From contig NZ_JAKNQL010000003.1 in NCBI RefSeq assembly GCF_022662375.1, positions 62,001 through 126,000 on the forward strand: 64,000 nucleotides of DNA, in the 5' to 3' direction. The notes under the pieces were generated by a model. It saw only the letters and a program-made list of their open reading frames with translations. It made no database searches and was not told the origin of the DNA. The DNA is from Pseudomonas sp. CROZ-RG-20F-R04-15. Lineage in GTDB: Bacteria > Pseudomonadota > Gammaproteobacteria > Pseudomonadales > Pseudomonadaceae. The position numbers and the translations under genes were made by a program. Shown piece after piece: positions 17,773 to 26,145 of this stretch (its first letter is position 1; each line of letters starts with the position of its first letter).

Positions 17773-18420
17773 ATGAAACACAAGCTGTTGTCAGGCGTGC
17801 TTCTGGCGGTCGTGGCGACCGTTGTGGTGCCCAATGTCTGGGCGGCGCAGCCGCAGGCGTTGGCGTCCGACGGGTCGGATCATGTGGGTGCCGGGGCGGT
17901 GGCTTCTGATGGCGCTGACCATGTCGGTGCAGGTGCGGTGGCTTCTGACGGGGCTGATCACGTCGGTGCAGGCGCGGTGGCTTCTGATGGCGCCGACCAT
18001 GTAGGTGCGGGTGCCGTGGCTTCTGACGGTGCTGATCATGTCGGTGCAGGCGCGGTGGCTTCTGATGGCGCCGATCATGTCGGTGCAGGCGCGGTGGCTT
18101 CTGATGGCGCCGACCATGTCGGTGCCGGTGCCGTGGCTTCTGACGGTGCTGATCATGTCGGTGCGGGCGCCGTGGCTTCTGATGGCGCCGACCATGTCGG
18201 TGCGGGTGCCATGGCTTCTGATGGTGCTGATCATGTCGGTGCAGGCGCGGTGGCTTCTGATGGCGCCGACCATGTCGGGGCGGGCGCACTGGCTGCGGAT
18301 GGCGCCGATCGCACCGGCGTCAACCGGGTTGCCTATTCCCGCGTCGGGGTCGGTTCTGATCGTGTTGCCTCCGCGTTGATGACGGGCAGTTATTCCGATC
18401 AGTTCAACAGCCCACAATAA
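17773..18420 (+). CDS. Secreted 13-residue tandem-repeat protein of unknown function
   Basis: Protein of 215 residues. ATG 17773 starts an evident signal peptide (MKHKLLSGVLLAVVATVVVP, cleavage after VWA). The mature part is eleven near-perfect copies of A-V-A-S-D-G-A-D-H-V-G-A-G (residues 29-171), a twelfth degenerate copy (ALAADGADRTGVN) and a 31-residue tail rich in Val, Ser and Gly. The first copy has SDH in place of ADH. There are no cysteines in the mature protein. It is acidic and His-containing, perhaps metal- or surface-binding, but I do not recognise a family. It stands alone between a metabolic operon and a lipoprotein gene. Confidence 0.8.
   Translation: MKHKLLSGVLLAVVATVVVPNVWAAQPQALASDGSDHVGAGAVASDGADHVGAGAVASDGADHVGAGAVASDGADHVGAGAVASDGADHVGAGAVASDGADHVGAGAVASDGADHVGAGAVASDGADHVGAGAVASDGADHVGAGAMASDGADHVGAGAVASDGADHVGAGALAADGADRTGVNRVAYSRVGVGSDRVASALMTGSYSDQFNSPQ
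17857..18285 (+). repeat. 39-bp in-frame tandem repeat, 11 copies
   Basis: Eleven direct 39-base units encode the 13-residue repeats. Two codon versions alternate in much of the array (GATGGCGCCGACCATGTC and GACGGTGCTGATCATGTC), so a 78-base double unit seems to have been amplified. Copy number is likely to vary between strains. Confidence 0.9.
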
Positions 18421-18612
18421 TCTTCCTTGGCCCAACGGGCGGCTCCGGCGAGCCGTCTGTTGCGCGCCGCACTAGCACATTTGTGCTAATCGACCGCCCT
18501 CTCCCCTGACGTTATATTCCCCCGCAACCCCCGATGTTCCCCAGCGTTGCCTGTTCGCAATGCGCGGGATCGTTGTGCCTGGAAAACAGAACAACACCAA
18601 GGAAGAAACACC

Positions 18613-18921
18613 ATGAAATCCCTGATCGCAACACTCACCCTCAGCGCCCTGTTCCTGACCGGCTGCGCCACCCCCAAACAATGGGAAGCCACCGGCGGCA
18701 GCAAAAACGATGGTATCGTTCAGGTCTCCTATGACCTGGGCCAATTCGAAAGCGGCCAGACCAGCGCCGAACAAGGCTTGACCGTCGCCGCGCAACGCTG
18801 CAAGACCTGGGGCTACAAAAACGCCGAGGTCACCGGCTCCGAGAAAAACAACTGCCGCACCATGGGGCAATACAACTGCCTGCAGACCACCATCACCCAG
18901 GATTACCTGTGCAAGCGCTGA
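18613..18921 (+). CDS. YecR-like lipoprotein
   Basis: Small lipoprotein of 102 residues. ATG 18613 starts MKSLIATLTLSALFLTGCAT, with lipobox LTGC and the acylated cysteine at position 18. The mature N-terminus (WEATGGSKNDGIVQVSYDLG) matches the YecR-like pattern, and later cysteines (RCKTWGY, NNCRTMGQYNCLQTT) could form disulfides. In E. coli YecR is flagellar-regulon linked; nothing nearby supports that here. Upstream bases 18421-18612 hold a short GC hairpin but no gene. Confidence 0.75.
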   Translation: MKSLIATLTLSALFLTGCATPKQWEATGGSKNDGIVQVSYDLGQFESGQTSAEQGLTVAAQRCKTWGYKNAEVTGSEKNNCRTMGQYNCLQTTITQDYLCKR

Positions 18922-18935
18922 ACAAGCACTAACCC

Positions 18936-19030
18936 TGTAGGAGCTGTCGAGTGCAACGAGGCTGCGATCTTTTGATTTTGATCCTGAAAATGAAGATCAA
19001 AAGATCGCAGCGTGCCGCAGCGCCTACAGG
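18936..19030. repeat. REP-like extended palindrome
   Basis: Outer CTGTAGGAGCTG / CAGCGCCTACAG-like ends and inner GCTGCGATCTTTTGATTTT / AAGATCAAAAGATCGCAGC arms form a long imperfect hairpin. It abuts the 3' end of the kinase gene and overlaps its last codons. Confidence 0.75.
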
Positions 19031-20640
19031 GTTTGGGTTTCGCAGTCGCGCAGCGCTCGCAGGGTTGCGCGCAGTTCGGCCGGGCGAACCGGTTTGGACA
19101 GAATGGCAATGTCACGGTCTTGCAGGGCTGCCTGGATTTTCTCGACGTCGTGCCCGGTGATGATCATCGCCGGAACCGCCCTGCCTCTGCGCTTGCGCAC
19201 ATCGTCAATACACTCGATGCCAGTGGCGTGGGTGCCGAGGTCATAGTCGGCGACGATGATGTCGCAGTCGGTCATCAGATCCTGCCCGCTCAGCTCGGCC
19301 TGAACCACACAGCCCCAACGCTCCAGCAACGCCGAAGTCGCGAGCAATACGTTGCGATCATCCTCCACCAGACATACCTTCAACCCGGTCAGCAAACCGA
19401 CCTGACGTGCGTCATCACGATTGTCCATTACCTGCGGCGGCGCGGTGATCGGCAAGCCGTACAAAGTCACCGCCGTTCCCCGCCCGAGCCGCGAGCGCAA
19501 GGCAACGCCGACTCCGATCAATTCACCCAATCGCTTGACGATCGACAACCCCAACCCCACGCCTTCGACGTCTTTGTCGCGCACTTGCCGCACCCGATAA
19601 AACTCTTCGAACACCTTGGCCAGATGCTCTTCGGCAATGCCGTTGCCCTGATCGCAGATCACGATGGCCAGCCCCGCTCCGCGCCGGCGCACGCCGATCA
19701 GCACCGGCCGCTGCGCGCCATATTTGAAGCAGTTGGAAAGCACGTTCTGCACCATGGTCGCGAGCAACGCCGGATCGGTTTGCACCCAATATTCACAGGG
19801 GCGCAAACGCAACTCCACGCCGGCCCAACGCGCCGCTTCGGCATTCTGGTTAATCAGCTCCGCGAGCCATTGACCTAAATTGAACACCTGCAATTTAGGC
19901 AGAACCCGGCCGTTATCGAGGGTGTACAGGTCGAGAATCGAACGGAACAATTGCGAGACGTTGAGCAGCGATCGGTCGATGTTATCGACCAGACGCCGCT
20001 CCTCCTCGCCCAACCGCGACTCACGCAGACACGCAGTAAAAAGACCAATCGAATGAATCGGCTGACGCAAATCATGACTGGCCTGAGCGAGAAATCGCGA
20101 TTTTTCCAGATTCGCTGCGACGGCTTCTTCGGAGGCCTTGCGCGTGCGTTCCAGCAACAAGTGCGCATAGAACGGGATCACCGTGCTGGTGAGCATCAGC
20201 ATCAACACCATGAACGGTTGCGCTTGCCACACCGGCGTCAGCCGATAGACACACAGCAACGCCACTAATGCCAGCGCCGTGGCAATCGCCAGATAACGCG
20301 AGCCATAGCGCATGCCGTTACCCAGATTGACCCAGATAATCACCGCATACAGAGGCAACGCCGCCTCGCCACCGACCACCAGGCCAAAACAGGTGCCGGT
20401 GTAATCGTGAACCATGGCAAAAATCCGCCGCGCCGGGTAATGCCCCGGCCAGCGCGCAATGGCTTGGCGCAGTGCAATCGAGGCCAGCAAAAACACGATG
20501 ATGTAGGTGATTACCGGCAGATAGGTATCGAAGCGCTGGCCCGGCAAAAACCCCAGTATGAGCATATAAACCACGGCGATAGTGGCAATGATAATGCGCA
20601 GATTGGCTTGGTCGAGTTCGGTGTTTTTCTCGAACTTCAT
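19024..20640 (-). CDS. Hybrid membrane sensor histidine kinase with C-terminal receiver
   Basis: Inner-membrane hybrid kinase of 538 residues. Up to six hydrophobic segments occupy residues 15-170. The phospho-acceptor motif is ASHDLRQPIHSIGLF near residues 190-204; N, G1 and G2 boxes follow (VQNVLSNCFKYG, CDQGNGIAEEH, GVGLGLSIVKRLG). A receiver domain starts near residue 420 (KVCLVEDDRNVL, phospho-aspartate in IIVADYDLG, lysine in AILSKPVRP). There is no large periplasmic sensor loop, so the signal may be sensed in the membrane. The divergent LuxR-type regulator is its probable partner. Confidence 0.88.
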   Translation of the reverse strand: MKFEKNTELDQANLRIIIATIAVVYMLILGFLPGQRFDTYLPVITYIIVFLLASIALRQAIARWPGHYPARRIFAMVHDYTGTCFGLVVGGEAALPLYAVIIWVNLGNGMRYGSRYLAIATALALVALLCVYRLTPVWQAQPFMVLMLMLTSTVIPFYAHLLLERTRKASEEAVAANLEKSRFLAQASHDLRQPIHSIGLFTACLRESRLGEEERRLVDNIDRSLLNVSQLFRSILDLYTLDNGRVLPKLQVFNLGQWLAELINQNAEAARWAGVELRLRPCEYWVQTDPALLATMVQNVLSNCFKYGAQRPVLIGVRRRGAGLAIVICDQGNGIAEEHLAKVFEEFYRVRQVRDKDVEGVGLGLSIVKRLGELIGVGVALRSRLGRGTAVTLYGLPITAPPQVMDNRDDARQVGLLTGLKVCLVEDDRNVLLATSALLERWGCVVQAELSGQDLMTDCDIIVADYDLGTHATGIECIDDVRKRRGRAVPAMIITGHDVEKIQAALQDRDIAILSKPVRPAELRATLRALRDCETQTL

Positions 20641-20754
20641 GGTAAACGTCCTTGTGCGGCATTCGTCAAAATCAGAAGGAATCTACAGGCAACAGGCGCG
20701 CCCGGTGCTAATGTGCAGGCCTTGAGCAACGCCTGACCCAGGGAGGGTCACGCC

Positions 20755-21360
20755 ATGACATGCCGAATTATCATAGCCGACGATCACCCGCTGTTTCGCG
20801 AAGCGATGCTGCGCACAGTCCAGCGTTTGCTGCCCGCTGCCGTTATCGACGAAGCCGGCGACCTCGACGCGGTGCTGGCTCTGCTGCCCTTGGGTGACGA
20901 ACCAGACACCTTGATTCTCGACCTGCGTTTCCCCGGACTCACCTGTGTCAGCCAGCTCGCCGACCTGCGTCGGCGCCTGCCGCGCACCACGTTGATCGTG
21001 GTGTCGATGGTTGATGATGAGTCGCTGATCAGCGAAGTCATGGCCGCCGGGATCGACGGTTTTATCGGCAAGAACATCGCCCCGGATGAAATCGGCCAGG
21101 CGATTCTGGCGATTCGCCAAGGTGAAGTGCTGGTGAAGTTTGCGCCGTCGGGCCTGCTGCCGCTGGAAACCGGCGCCGCCCTCACACCTCGTCAGCAGGA
21201 TGTGTTGCGCTTGATCGCTCAAGGCAAGACCAACAAGGAAATCGCCCGCGAACTGGATATCTCACCGTTCACGGTGCGCATTCATGTCTCTTCTTTATTA
21301 CGCACGCTGAACGTGCCCTCCCGGGCAGCGGCCGCCGTGAAATATACGGGGACTCTGTAG
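20755..21360 (+). CDS. LuxR/NarL-family response regulator
   Basis: Response regulator of 201 residues behind a GGGAGG ribosome binding site. The receiver shows the acidic pair IIADDHPLF, phospho-aspartate in LILDLRFPG and a lysine in [11 protein letters not shown]. The C-terminal LuxR helix-turn-helix is [40 protein letters not shown]. It is divergent from the hybrid kinase with 114 bases between start codons, the usual arrangement for a cognate pair. Targets are unknown. Confidence 0.88.
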   Translation: MTCRIIIADDHPLFREAMLRTVQRLLPAAVIDEAGDLDAVLALLPLGDEPDTLILDLRFPGLTCVSQLADLRRRLPRTTLIVVSMVDDESLISEVMAAGIDGFIGKNIAPDEIGQAILAIRQGEVLVKFAPSGLLPLETGAALTPRQQDVLRLIAQGKTNKEIARELDISPFTVRIHVSSLLRTLNVPSRAAAAVKYTGTL

Positions 21361-21378
21361 GCGTTCGGCAGCGCCTAC
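21357..21378. terminator. Hairpin between convergent genes
   Basis: GTAGGCG and CGCCTAC pair over an eight-base loop, overlapping the stop codon of the response regulator and close to the stop of the convergent Fur-like gene. No T-tract. Confidence 0.4.
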
Positions 21379-21755
21379 GGATGATCGGTGTATTGCTGCA
21401 GCAATTCCATGGCCTCAGAGGAAAATCGGTAGGTCTTGTCGCTCCCGAGCACGATCAGCCCCTCCTCCCCCAGACGCTTGAGCACTTCGCGCACGCTGAC
21501 AAACGACAGCTCGGGCGATGAAGACTCGACAAAAGCATGCACGCCATTGACCCCGACCCCATGTCCGTCACGGCCGGCCACAACCAGTGCATTGATCACT
21601 TTGAAGCGGATCAGGCTGGTGCGCAGTCCGAAGTGGCGCAGCAGTTCGCGAATATGCGCATTGGCGCTGCGATCAAACTCAAAGGCCAACGGGTTGTTCG
21701 CTGTCCGAAACGCTGAAGGTGCGTTTACAGCGCCAACGCCTGGGTGGTTAAACAT
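21375..21755 (-). CDS. Small Fur-like winged-helix regulator
   Basis: Protein of 126 residues with a GGGAG ribosome binding site. The middle (LLRHFGLRTSLIRFKVINALVVAGRDGHGVGVNGVHAFVE) and the following VSVREVLKRLGEEGLIVLGSDKTYRFS resemble the Fur-superfamily winged helix. The C-terminal metal-binding and dimerisation part with its His/Cys cluster is missing, so metal sensing as in Fur is doubtful. It lies 132 bases after a TonB siderophore receptor gene on the same strand and may belong to the iron locus. Confidence 0.6.
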   Translation of the reverse strand: MFNHPGVGAVNAPSAFRTANNPLAFEFDRSANAHIRELLRHFGLRTSLIRFKVINALVVAGRDGHGVGVNGVHAFVESSSPELSFVSVREVLKRLGEEGLIVLGSDKTYRFSSEAMELLQQYTDHP

Positions 21756-21887
21756 GGCGAATACTCCCTTTCTGAAATGTTCAGGCGGGTTGCAGCTGCT
21801 TCCCGCCTGCCAACCACGTGTCGAACAGGCAACGTGATCGTGACTTTCTATAGAGAAGGTGACGACAGCGCCGCCCTTCCCGCCCCG

Positions 21888-24104
21888 TCAGAAATCGACC
21901 GTGGCCGACAGCTGCAAGGTCCGCGGGTAACCCGGCGAGAACGCCCCGTAGGACGCCACGCCCGACCAGTACTCACGATCGAACACGTTCTGCACGGTGG
22001 CGCGGAACGTCGTTGGCCGGCCTTCGATTTTTGTCGCATAACGCGCGCCGGCGTCGAAGCGGGTCCAGGCATCCAGTTCCTGAGTGTTGGCCTGGTTGAC
22101 GTACTGGCTGTCGGTGTAGATCGCACCGCCGGTGAGGGTAAAGCCTTCAAGCCATGGCGTGTCCCATTCGGCCCAGAGATTGGCCTGCACGTCCGGTACG
22201 CCGACCGGTTTGTTGCCACGGTTAGCCTTGGTCGCCGAATCGGTCAACTCGCCGTCGAGCACCGTCACACCGCCCATCAACCGCGTGCCCGGCGCCACTT
22301 CGCCAAACATGCTCAACTCGATACCACGGTTACGTTGTTCGGCCTGCACCGAGAACACGTTGTCGGCACCGACTTCGCCGCTTGGCTTCTCGATCTGGAA
22401 CAACGCCAACGTCGTCATGAACGTGCCGTGTTCATACTTGACGCCGATCTCGTGCTGTTTGGACTCGTACGGGGCGAAGGTTTCGCCGGCGTTGGACGCC
22501 GTGCCCGGGGCGATGTCGCCCTTGCTCAGGCCTTCTACATAATTGTAGTAAAGGGAAATGTCTTGCCAGGGCTTGACCACCACGCCGACCAGCGGGCTCG
22601 TGGCGTTGTCCTTGTATTTCGAACTGACCGCACCGGCCGCGTTGTAGTTACGCGATTCGATGTCCTGACGACGCACGCCAAGGGTCAACTGGAAGCGGTC
22701 ATCGAGCATCGACATCGTGTCGGTCAGCGCCACACCGGACAGCTCCGACTCGGAAACGCGCAACACTTTTGGCGAGTTGATGTACTGCTGCGGCCTGTCG
22801 ACCGGATGGTAGATATTCGACAGGATCGGCGTGCCGTTGTTGATGCCGCGTGACAGCTCATCCTGATACCGGGTCGCCATGACCGTGGTGGTGTGAGTGA
22901 TCGGGCCAGTGGCAAACACACCACGCATACCGACGTCTGCCGTCGAGCGATCAACGTTGAATTTGTAGTAACCGGGAATGTTGCTGGTATCGCCGGCGTC
23001 ATTGAGGATTCTCGGCACCTGGTCGGACAGCCGCTTGACGTCGGACTTGCCGCCACCGGCATGAGCAAACACGGTGACGTTATCCGTCAGGTCATATTCG
23101 CCACCGAGCAAGGCTGACTGCTCTTTGGTGTCCGACCAGCCCCAGTCCTGCGAGTGGTTGGTGCGGCCGTTCGGCGCAGACGGCACATCAACGCCCGGCG
23201 CAATGGTGAAGGGCCGCGAAGCGCCCTCCCAGCTTTCTTTCTGGCTGAGGTAATCGAGGTTCAAGCGCAGACGCTCGCCGCGATAATCCAGAGCGATCGC
23301 GCCGATACCGAGATCGCGATGCTGATCATCAATCGCCGTGTCGCCGCCTTGCAAATTGCCGTTGAAGCGCACGCCGAACTGGTTTTCCGAACCGAAGCGA
23401 CGACTCAGGTCCAGATGCCCACCGACCTGAGAGTCCGAGGCATAGGTGCCGGTGAATCGGGTCAGGTCTTCATCCAGCGGCCGCTTGGGCACGATGTTGA
23501 TCACACCGCCGACGCCGCTGTTGGGCGAGATGCCGTACATCAGCGCGCCCGGCCCCTTGAGCACTTCGACGCGCTCGGCGTAGTCGGTGAACACCCGATA
23601 ATTCGGCGCGACACCGTAGACGCCGTCGAATGCCAGCTCACCAAGGTTGCCTTCGCCAATCGGGAAGCCACGGATGAAAAACGAATCGACGATACCGCCA
23701 GTCTGCCCGGTCGAGCGCACCGAAGGATCGCGTTCCAGGGCGTCGGCGACGGTCACGGTTTGCAGATCAGCGAGGGTTTTGGCGGTGTAACTGGTGACGC
23801 TGAACGGTGTGTCCATCACGTCCTTGTTGCCCATCATGCCCAACCGGGCACCGCGCGCCACCTGGCCACCGGCGAGGGTTTCCGGCAACGCCGTCGCGCT
23901 GTTGTAACGAGCGTTGACGTTGGTGGTGTCGAGGGTCAGCGCGTCCGGCGCGGCGTTCGAAGTCGGGTCGGCAGTCACGCCTGGTTGCTCGGGGCTGGCG
24001 GCCCAAGCGTTGGCGCTTCCTGCGACCAAAACGAAATTCAGCATGGCGGTACGCACGGCGAGTGCTAACACCCGCTCACCGCAAGGACGACTGACAACAG
24101 GCAT
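21888..24104 (-). CDS. TonB-dependent siderophore receptor (no signalling domain)
   Basis: Outer-membrane receptor of 738 residues. A signal peptide ends near ANAWA|AS; the plug domain covers about residues 90-205 (DTPFSVTSYTAKTLADLQ, GIVDSFFIRGFPIGEG, VEVLKGPGALMYG) and a beta-barrel follows to the terminal TVDF aromatic end. It is closely related along its length to the receptor at 35804-38218 but lacks that protein's N-terminal STN domain. The promoter element at 24150-24180 matches the one before the second receptor, so both are probably co-regulated by the local ECF sigma factor. Confidence 0.92.
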   Translation of the reverse strand: MPVVSRPCGERVLALAVRTAMLNFVLVAGSANAWAASPEQPGVTADPTSNAAPDALTLDTTNVNARYNSATALPETLAGGQVARGARLGMMGNKDVMDTPFSVTSYTAKTLADLQTVTVADALERDPSVRSTGQTGGIVDSFFIRGFPIGEGNLGELAFDGVYGVAPNYRVFTDYAERVEVLKGPGALMYGISPNSGVGGVINIVPKRPLDEDLTRFTGTYASDSQVGGHLDLSRRFGSENQFGVRFNGNLQGGDTAIDDQHRDLGIGAIALDYRGERLRLNLDYLSQKESWEGASRPFTIAPGVDVPSAPNGRTNHSQDWGWSDTKEQSALLGGEYDLTDNVTVFAHAGGGKSDVKRLSDQVPRILNDAGDTSNIPGYYKFNVDRSTADVGMRGVFATGPITHTTTVMATRYQDELSRGINNGTPILSNIYHPVDRPQQYINSPKVLRVSESELSGVALTDTMSMLDDRFQLTLGVRRQDIESRNYNAAGAVSSKYKDNATSPLVGVVVKPWQDISLYYNYVEGLSKGDIAPGTASNAGETFAPYESKQHEIGVKYEHGTFMTTLALFQIEKPSGEVGADNVFSVQAEQRNRGIELSMFGEVAPGTRLMGGVTVLDGELTDSATKANRGNKPVGVPDVQANLWAEWDTPWLEGFTLTGGAIYTDSQYVNQANTQELDAWTRFDAGARYATKIEGRPTTFRATVQNVFDREYWSGVASYGAFSPGYPRTLQLSATVDF

Positions 24105-24149
24105 GACGTGAGGATCCTTTTCATCGAGGGAAAATGGTAATCACTCCTA

Positions 24150-24180
24150 TTGCCAGTCGATCTGCGAAAAAGTATCACCC
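24150..24180 (-). promoter_or_regulatory. Shared ECF-sigma promoter element, copy 1
   Basis: Reads on the minus strand GGTGATACTTTTTC, a variable six-base block, then CGACTGGCAA. It matches the element before the second receptor at 26 of 31 positions and is likewise 45 bases from the start codon. Confidence 0.65.
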
Positions 24181-24214
24181 GCAGTAAAGTTTTTTTGCCG
24201 TGGCTCGAGCAGGC

Positions 24215-24616
24215 TCAGGCGTAGAGGCGCTCCAGCGGAATCGCGACCAGCGGCAACGCTGGGTCAAACGCGTGCCGGGTGGTCTTGTAAGGGAAAATCT
24301 CGCCGCGAGCGATGGTGGTGAAAATCCGCGCCACCTCGAACGCCTGCCCGGTTTGCCAGTGCCGCACGCAGACTCGCGGATCGGTGTAATCGAGCTGGAT
24401 GCACGGCACCCGTTTCAAGCCCAGCTGCAACGCGGCGTTGAACCGGTGATTGCCGTCCATGACGATGCCACGCGAACGCTCGACGATGATCGGCTCCAGC
24501 CAATGCCCGGCACGGACAATCGACTCGCGCAGCAGCGTCACGTTGGCCGGGTCGACCTGCTCCGATTGCAACACTTCGCACAGTGGCCGCAGCGCAATCT
24601 GATAACCGTGTTCCAT
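24215..24616 (-). CDS. ParB/Srx-fold protein, probable SbnI/SerK-type serine kinase
   Basis: Protein of 133 residues; ATG 24616 is preferred because of AGGAGATC just before it. The ParB-like core shows GIVMDGNHRFNAALQLGLKRVPCIQLDY and the tail IARGEIFPYKTTRH, both typical of the SbnI/SerK branch rather than of chromosome-partition ParB. In the staphyloferrin B system SbnI phosphorylates serine to O-phosphoserine, the substrate of SbnA. An SbnA-like gene lies 3 kb away in this locus, so the same role is likely. The protein is about half the length of SbnI. Confidence 0.65.
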   Translation of the reverse strand: MEHGYQIALRPLCEVLQSEQVDPANVTLLRESIVRAGHWLEPIIVERSRGIVMDGNHRFNAALQLGLKRVPCIQLDYTDPRVCVRHWQTGQAFEVARIFTTIARGEIFPYKTTRHAFDPALPLVAIPLERLYA

Positions 24617-24641
24617 GGTGATCTCCTGATTCGCCGGGGAT

Positions 24642-25532
24642 TCAGCAGGCATCGGCGCGGTCAACCGGCGCGTGCAGGCTGGCCACCTCGAGCAGTCGCT
24701 GAGCGTGTTCGATCAGCGGCAAGTCGACCATCTCGCCGTCCACTTGCACCGCGTGGCTGCCCGTCGCCACCGCTCGCATCACGCGATCGGCCCAGGCCAA
24801 CTGGCGTGAGTCCGGCAGGAAGGCGCGTTGCACCGTGGCCAGTTGACCGGGATGGATGCACAGCTTGGCGCCGAAGCCCAGCGAACGGGCGTAATGCGAG
24901 TCCTTGCCGACCACCGCCAAATCGCTGATGGCCGGCGTCACACCATCGATCGGCGACGGCAGATCCGCCGTGCGCGAAGCCAGCACGATGCGGTTGCGGG
25001 CGAACAAAAACGCCTCCGGGGTCTGGCTGCAGTTGATGTCCAGCGAAAAATCCAGCGAGCCGAACGCCAGCCGCGTCAGCCCCGCAATCGCGGCGATTGA
25101 TTCAACCTGCTGCAGGCCTTTGGCGGTCTCGATGATCGCAACGATCTTCAGTGCCGGCTGCCACGCCAGCAGGCCCTCGACCACCCGCGTCAGGGCTTCG
25201 GGACATTCGGCCTTGGGCAGGAAAATCCCGTCGCAGCGCTCGGGGTAACGCGTGTCGCCGAGCCAGCTCAGGTCCTGGTCAAACAACGCGCTGCTGACGC
25301 TGTTGAGGCGAATGTAACGCTCACAGGCAACGTTCGGCGTTTTCTCCTGCCACGCCCGAATGGCGTCACGGGCGGCGGCCTTGCTGTCCGGATGAACGGC
25401 ATCCTCAAGATCGAGAATGATCGCGTCCGGCCCTGCTTCGCAGGCTTTGGCGAATCGCTCGGGACGATTGCCCGGCACGAACAGGTAGCTGATCGCGAGT
25501 GGCGCTTTGCGGCTGAGTCGATCGGATTGCAT
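24642..25532 (-). CDS. CitE/HpcH-family aldolase-lyase, probable citrate or hydroxyacid supplier
   Basis: TIM-barrel protein of 296 residues with the HpcH/HpaI-CitE pattern: SYLFVPGNRPERFAKA, the metal-binding DAIILDLEDAVHPDS, IIETAKGLQQVESIA and GFGAKLCIHPGQL. Related siderophore loci carry an enzyme of this superfamily (SbnG, AcsB) that makes citrate or processes it. Here it probably supplies the carboxylate that the NIS synthetase activates; whether it makes citrate, malate or citramalate is not decided. It ends 25 bases before the ParB-like start and is divergent from the main biosynthetic operon. Confidence 0.7.
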   Translation of the reverse strand: MQSDRLSRKAPLAISYLFVPGNRPERFAKACEAGPDAIILDLEDAVHPDSKAAARDAIRAWQEKTPNVACERYIRLNSVSSALFDQDLSWLGDTRYPERCDGIFLPKAECPEALTRVVEGLLAWQPALKIVAIIETAKGLQQVESIAAIAGLTRLAFGSLDFSLDINCSQTPEAFLFARNRIVLASRTADLPSPIDGVTPAISDLAVVGKDSHYARSLGFGAKLCIHPGQLATVQRAFLPDSRQLAWADRVMRAVATGSHAVQVDGEMVDLPLIEHAQRLLEVASLHAPVDRADAC

Positions 25533-25695
25533 GGCGTTGCTCCTTGGCGTGAACCAGTCGTGGTTTCTGAAAATTTTCAGGCCCCTTGAGCGGCGGTTTT
25601 ACCTGCCGTTCCGGGACTTATCGCAACAGCCCTTAACGCCTTATTGTTCAAGGAATTAACGGACTTTTTTATCTCGGGGCGAACGCGTCCTTGAG

Positions 25696-25709
25696 CGTGT
25701 AAATACACG
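25696..25709. promoter_or_regulatory. Perfect palindrome CGTGTAAATACACG-type element
   Basis: CGTGTAA / ATACACG arms form a near-perfect dyad (GTGTA-AA-TACAC), lying between the divergent citE-like and decarboxylase operons. It could be an operator; no cognate regulator is identified. Confidence 0.35.
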
Positions 25710-25958
25710 TTCATGGATTCGCCTTGAGCAGGTCTTTATTCAAAAATATTTGAAAACCTTACTTGATAATCGTTCCTGTTCGCAATATTGTTCACGCCGC
25801 CAAGAGGAACTATCCTCGCTTCAAAGCACGTTATCGTTATCTCGGGAAATACCTGTCGCTGATATCACTTGAACATCAGACACGGGTCTTTACAGGGGAT
25901 TGGCCAGCAACTAGCGGCCAATTCGAACACTCGTACAAACCTATGGAAAGGGGTTCTC

Positions 25959-26045
25959 ATGCAATTGTTTTGTGAACCATTTATTACGACCAGGCCTTCG
26001 GATCCAATAGCGGATTTCATTTGGCATCCGCCCCCGAGTTTTTAA
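25959..26045 (+). CDS. Candidate 28-residue leader peptide
   Basis: ATG 25959 is preceded by GGAAAGGGG with good spacing and opens 28 codons to TAA 26043-26045. The peptide begins MQLFCEPFITTRPSD and ends WHPPPSF; it has one cysteine and a proline-rich tail with three consecutive prolines, a possible ribosome-stalling run. It ends 100 bases before the decarboxylase start. A translated leader controlling the operon is the simplest idea; chance is possible. Confidence 0.3.
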   Translation: MQLFCEPFITTRPSDPIADFIWHPPPSF

Positions 26046-26145
26046 AGCCTCGTATCTGACGAGCAAAAAAAAGACTCTATACACCGAGAAAGATCGGTGA
26101 TCGAACTATCAATGGCGACGTATTTTTCGACGCTAGGGGTTAACT

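Larger units (their letters stand above)
25533..26145. other. 613-base divergent regulatory region of the siderophore locus
   Basis: AT-rich by local standards and much longer than a simple divergent promoter. It holds the palindrome at 25696-25709, a GATAAT-containing partial Fur-like stretch near 25764, a TTATCGTTATC stretch near 25831 and the small reading frame at 25959-26045. I see no full Fur box. Confidence 0.5.

Noticed and set aside
17478..17909. 143-codon frame upstream of and overlapping the repeat-protein gene
   Set aside because: It enters the repeat gene out of frame, has no ribosome binding site or domain, and the repeat gene's signal peptide frame is clearly the real one.
17857..18285. 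CRISPR array
   Set aside because: The 39-base units are contiguous and in frame within a protein gene, without spacers.
25761..25779. Full Fur box before the decarboxylase operon
   Set aside because: GATAATCGTTCCTGTTC matches only about half of the 19-base consensus; too weak to list as a site.
25763..25975. 70-codon frame in the siderophore divergent region
   Set aside because: Its start has no convincing ribosome binding site, it has no family resemblance, and it overlaps the better-supported 28-codon frame.
26043..26085. Terminator or attenuator after the 28-codon leader
   Set aside because: The CTCGT/ACGAG hairpin near 26050-26066 has five pairs and is followed by A, not T, on the plus strand.
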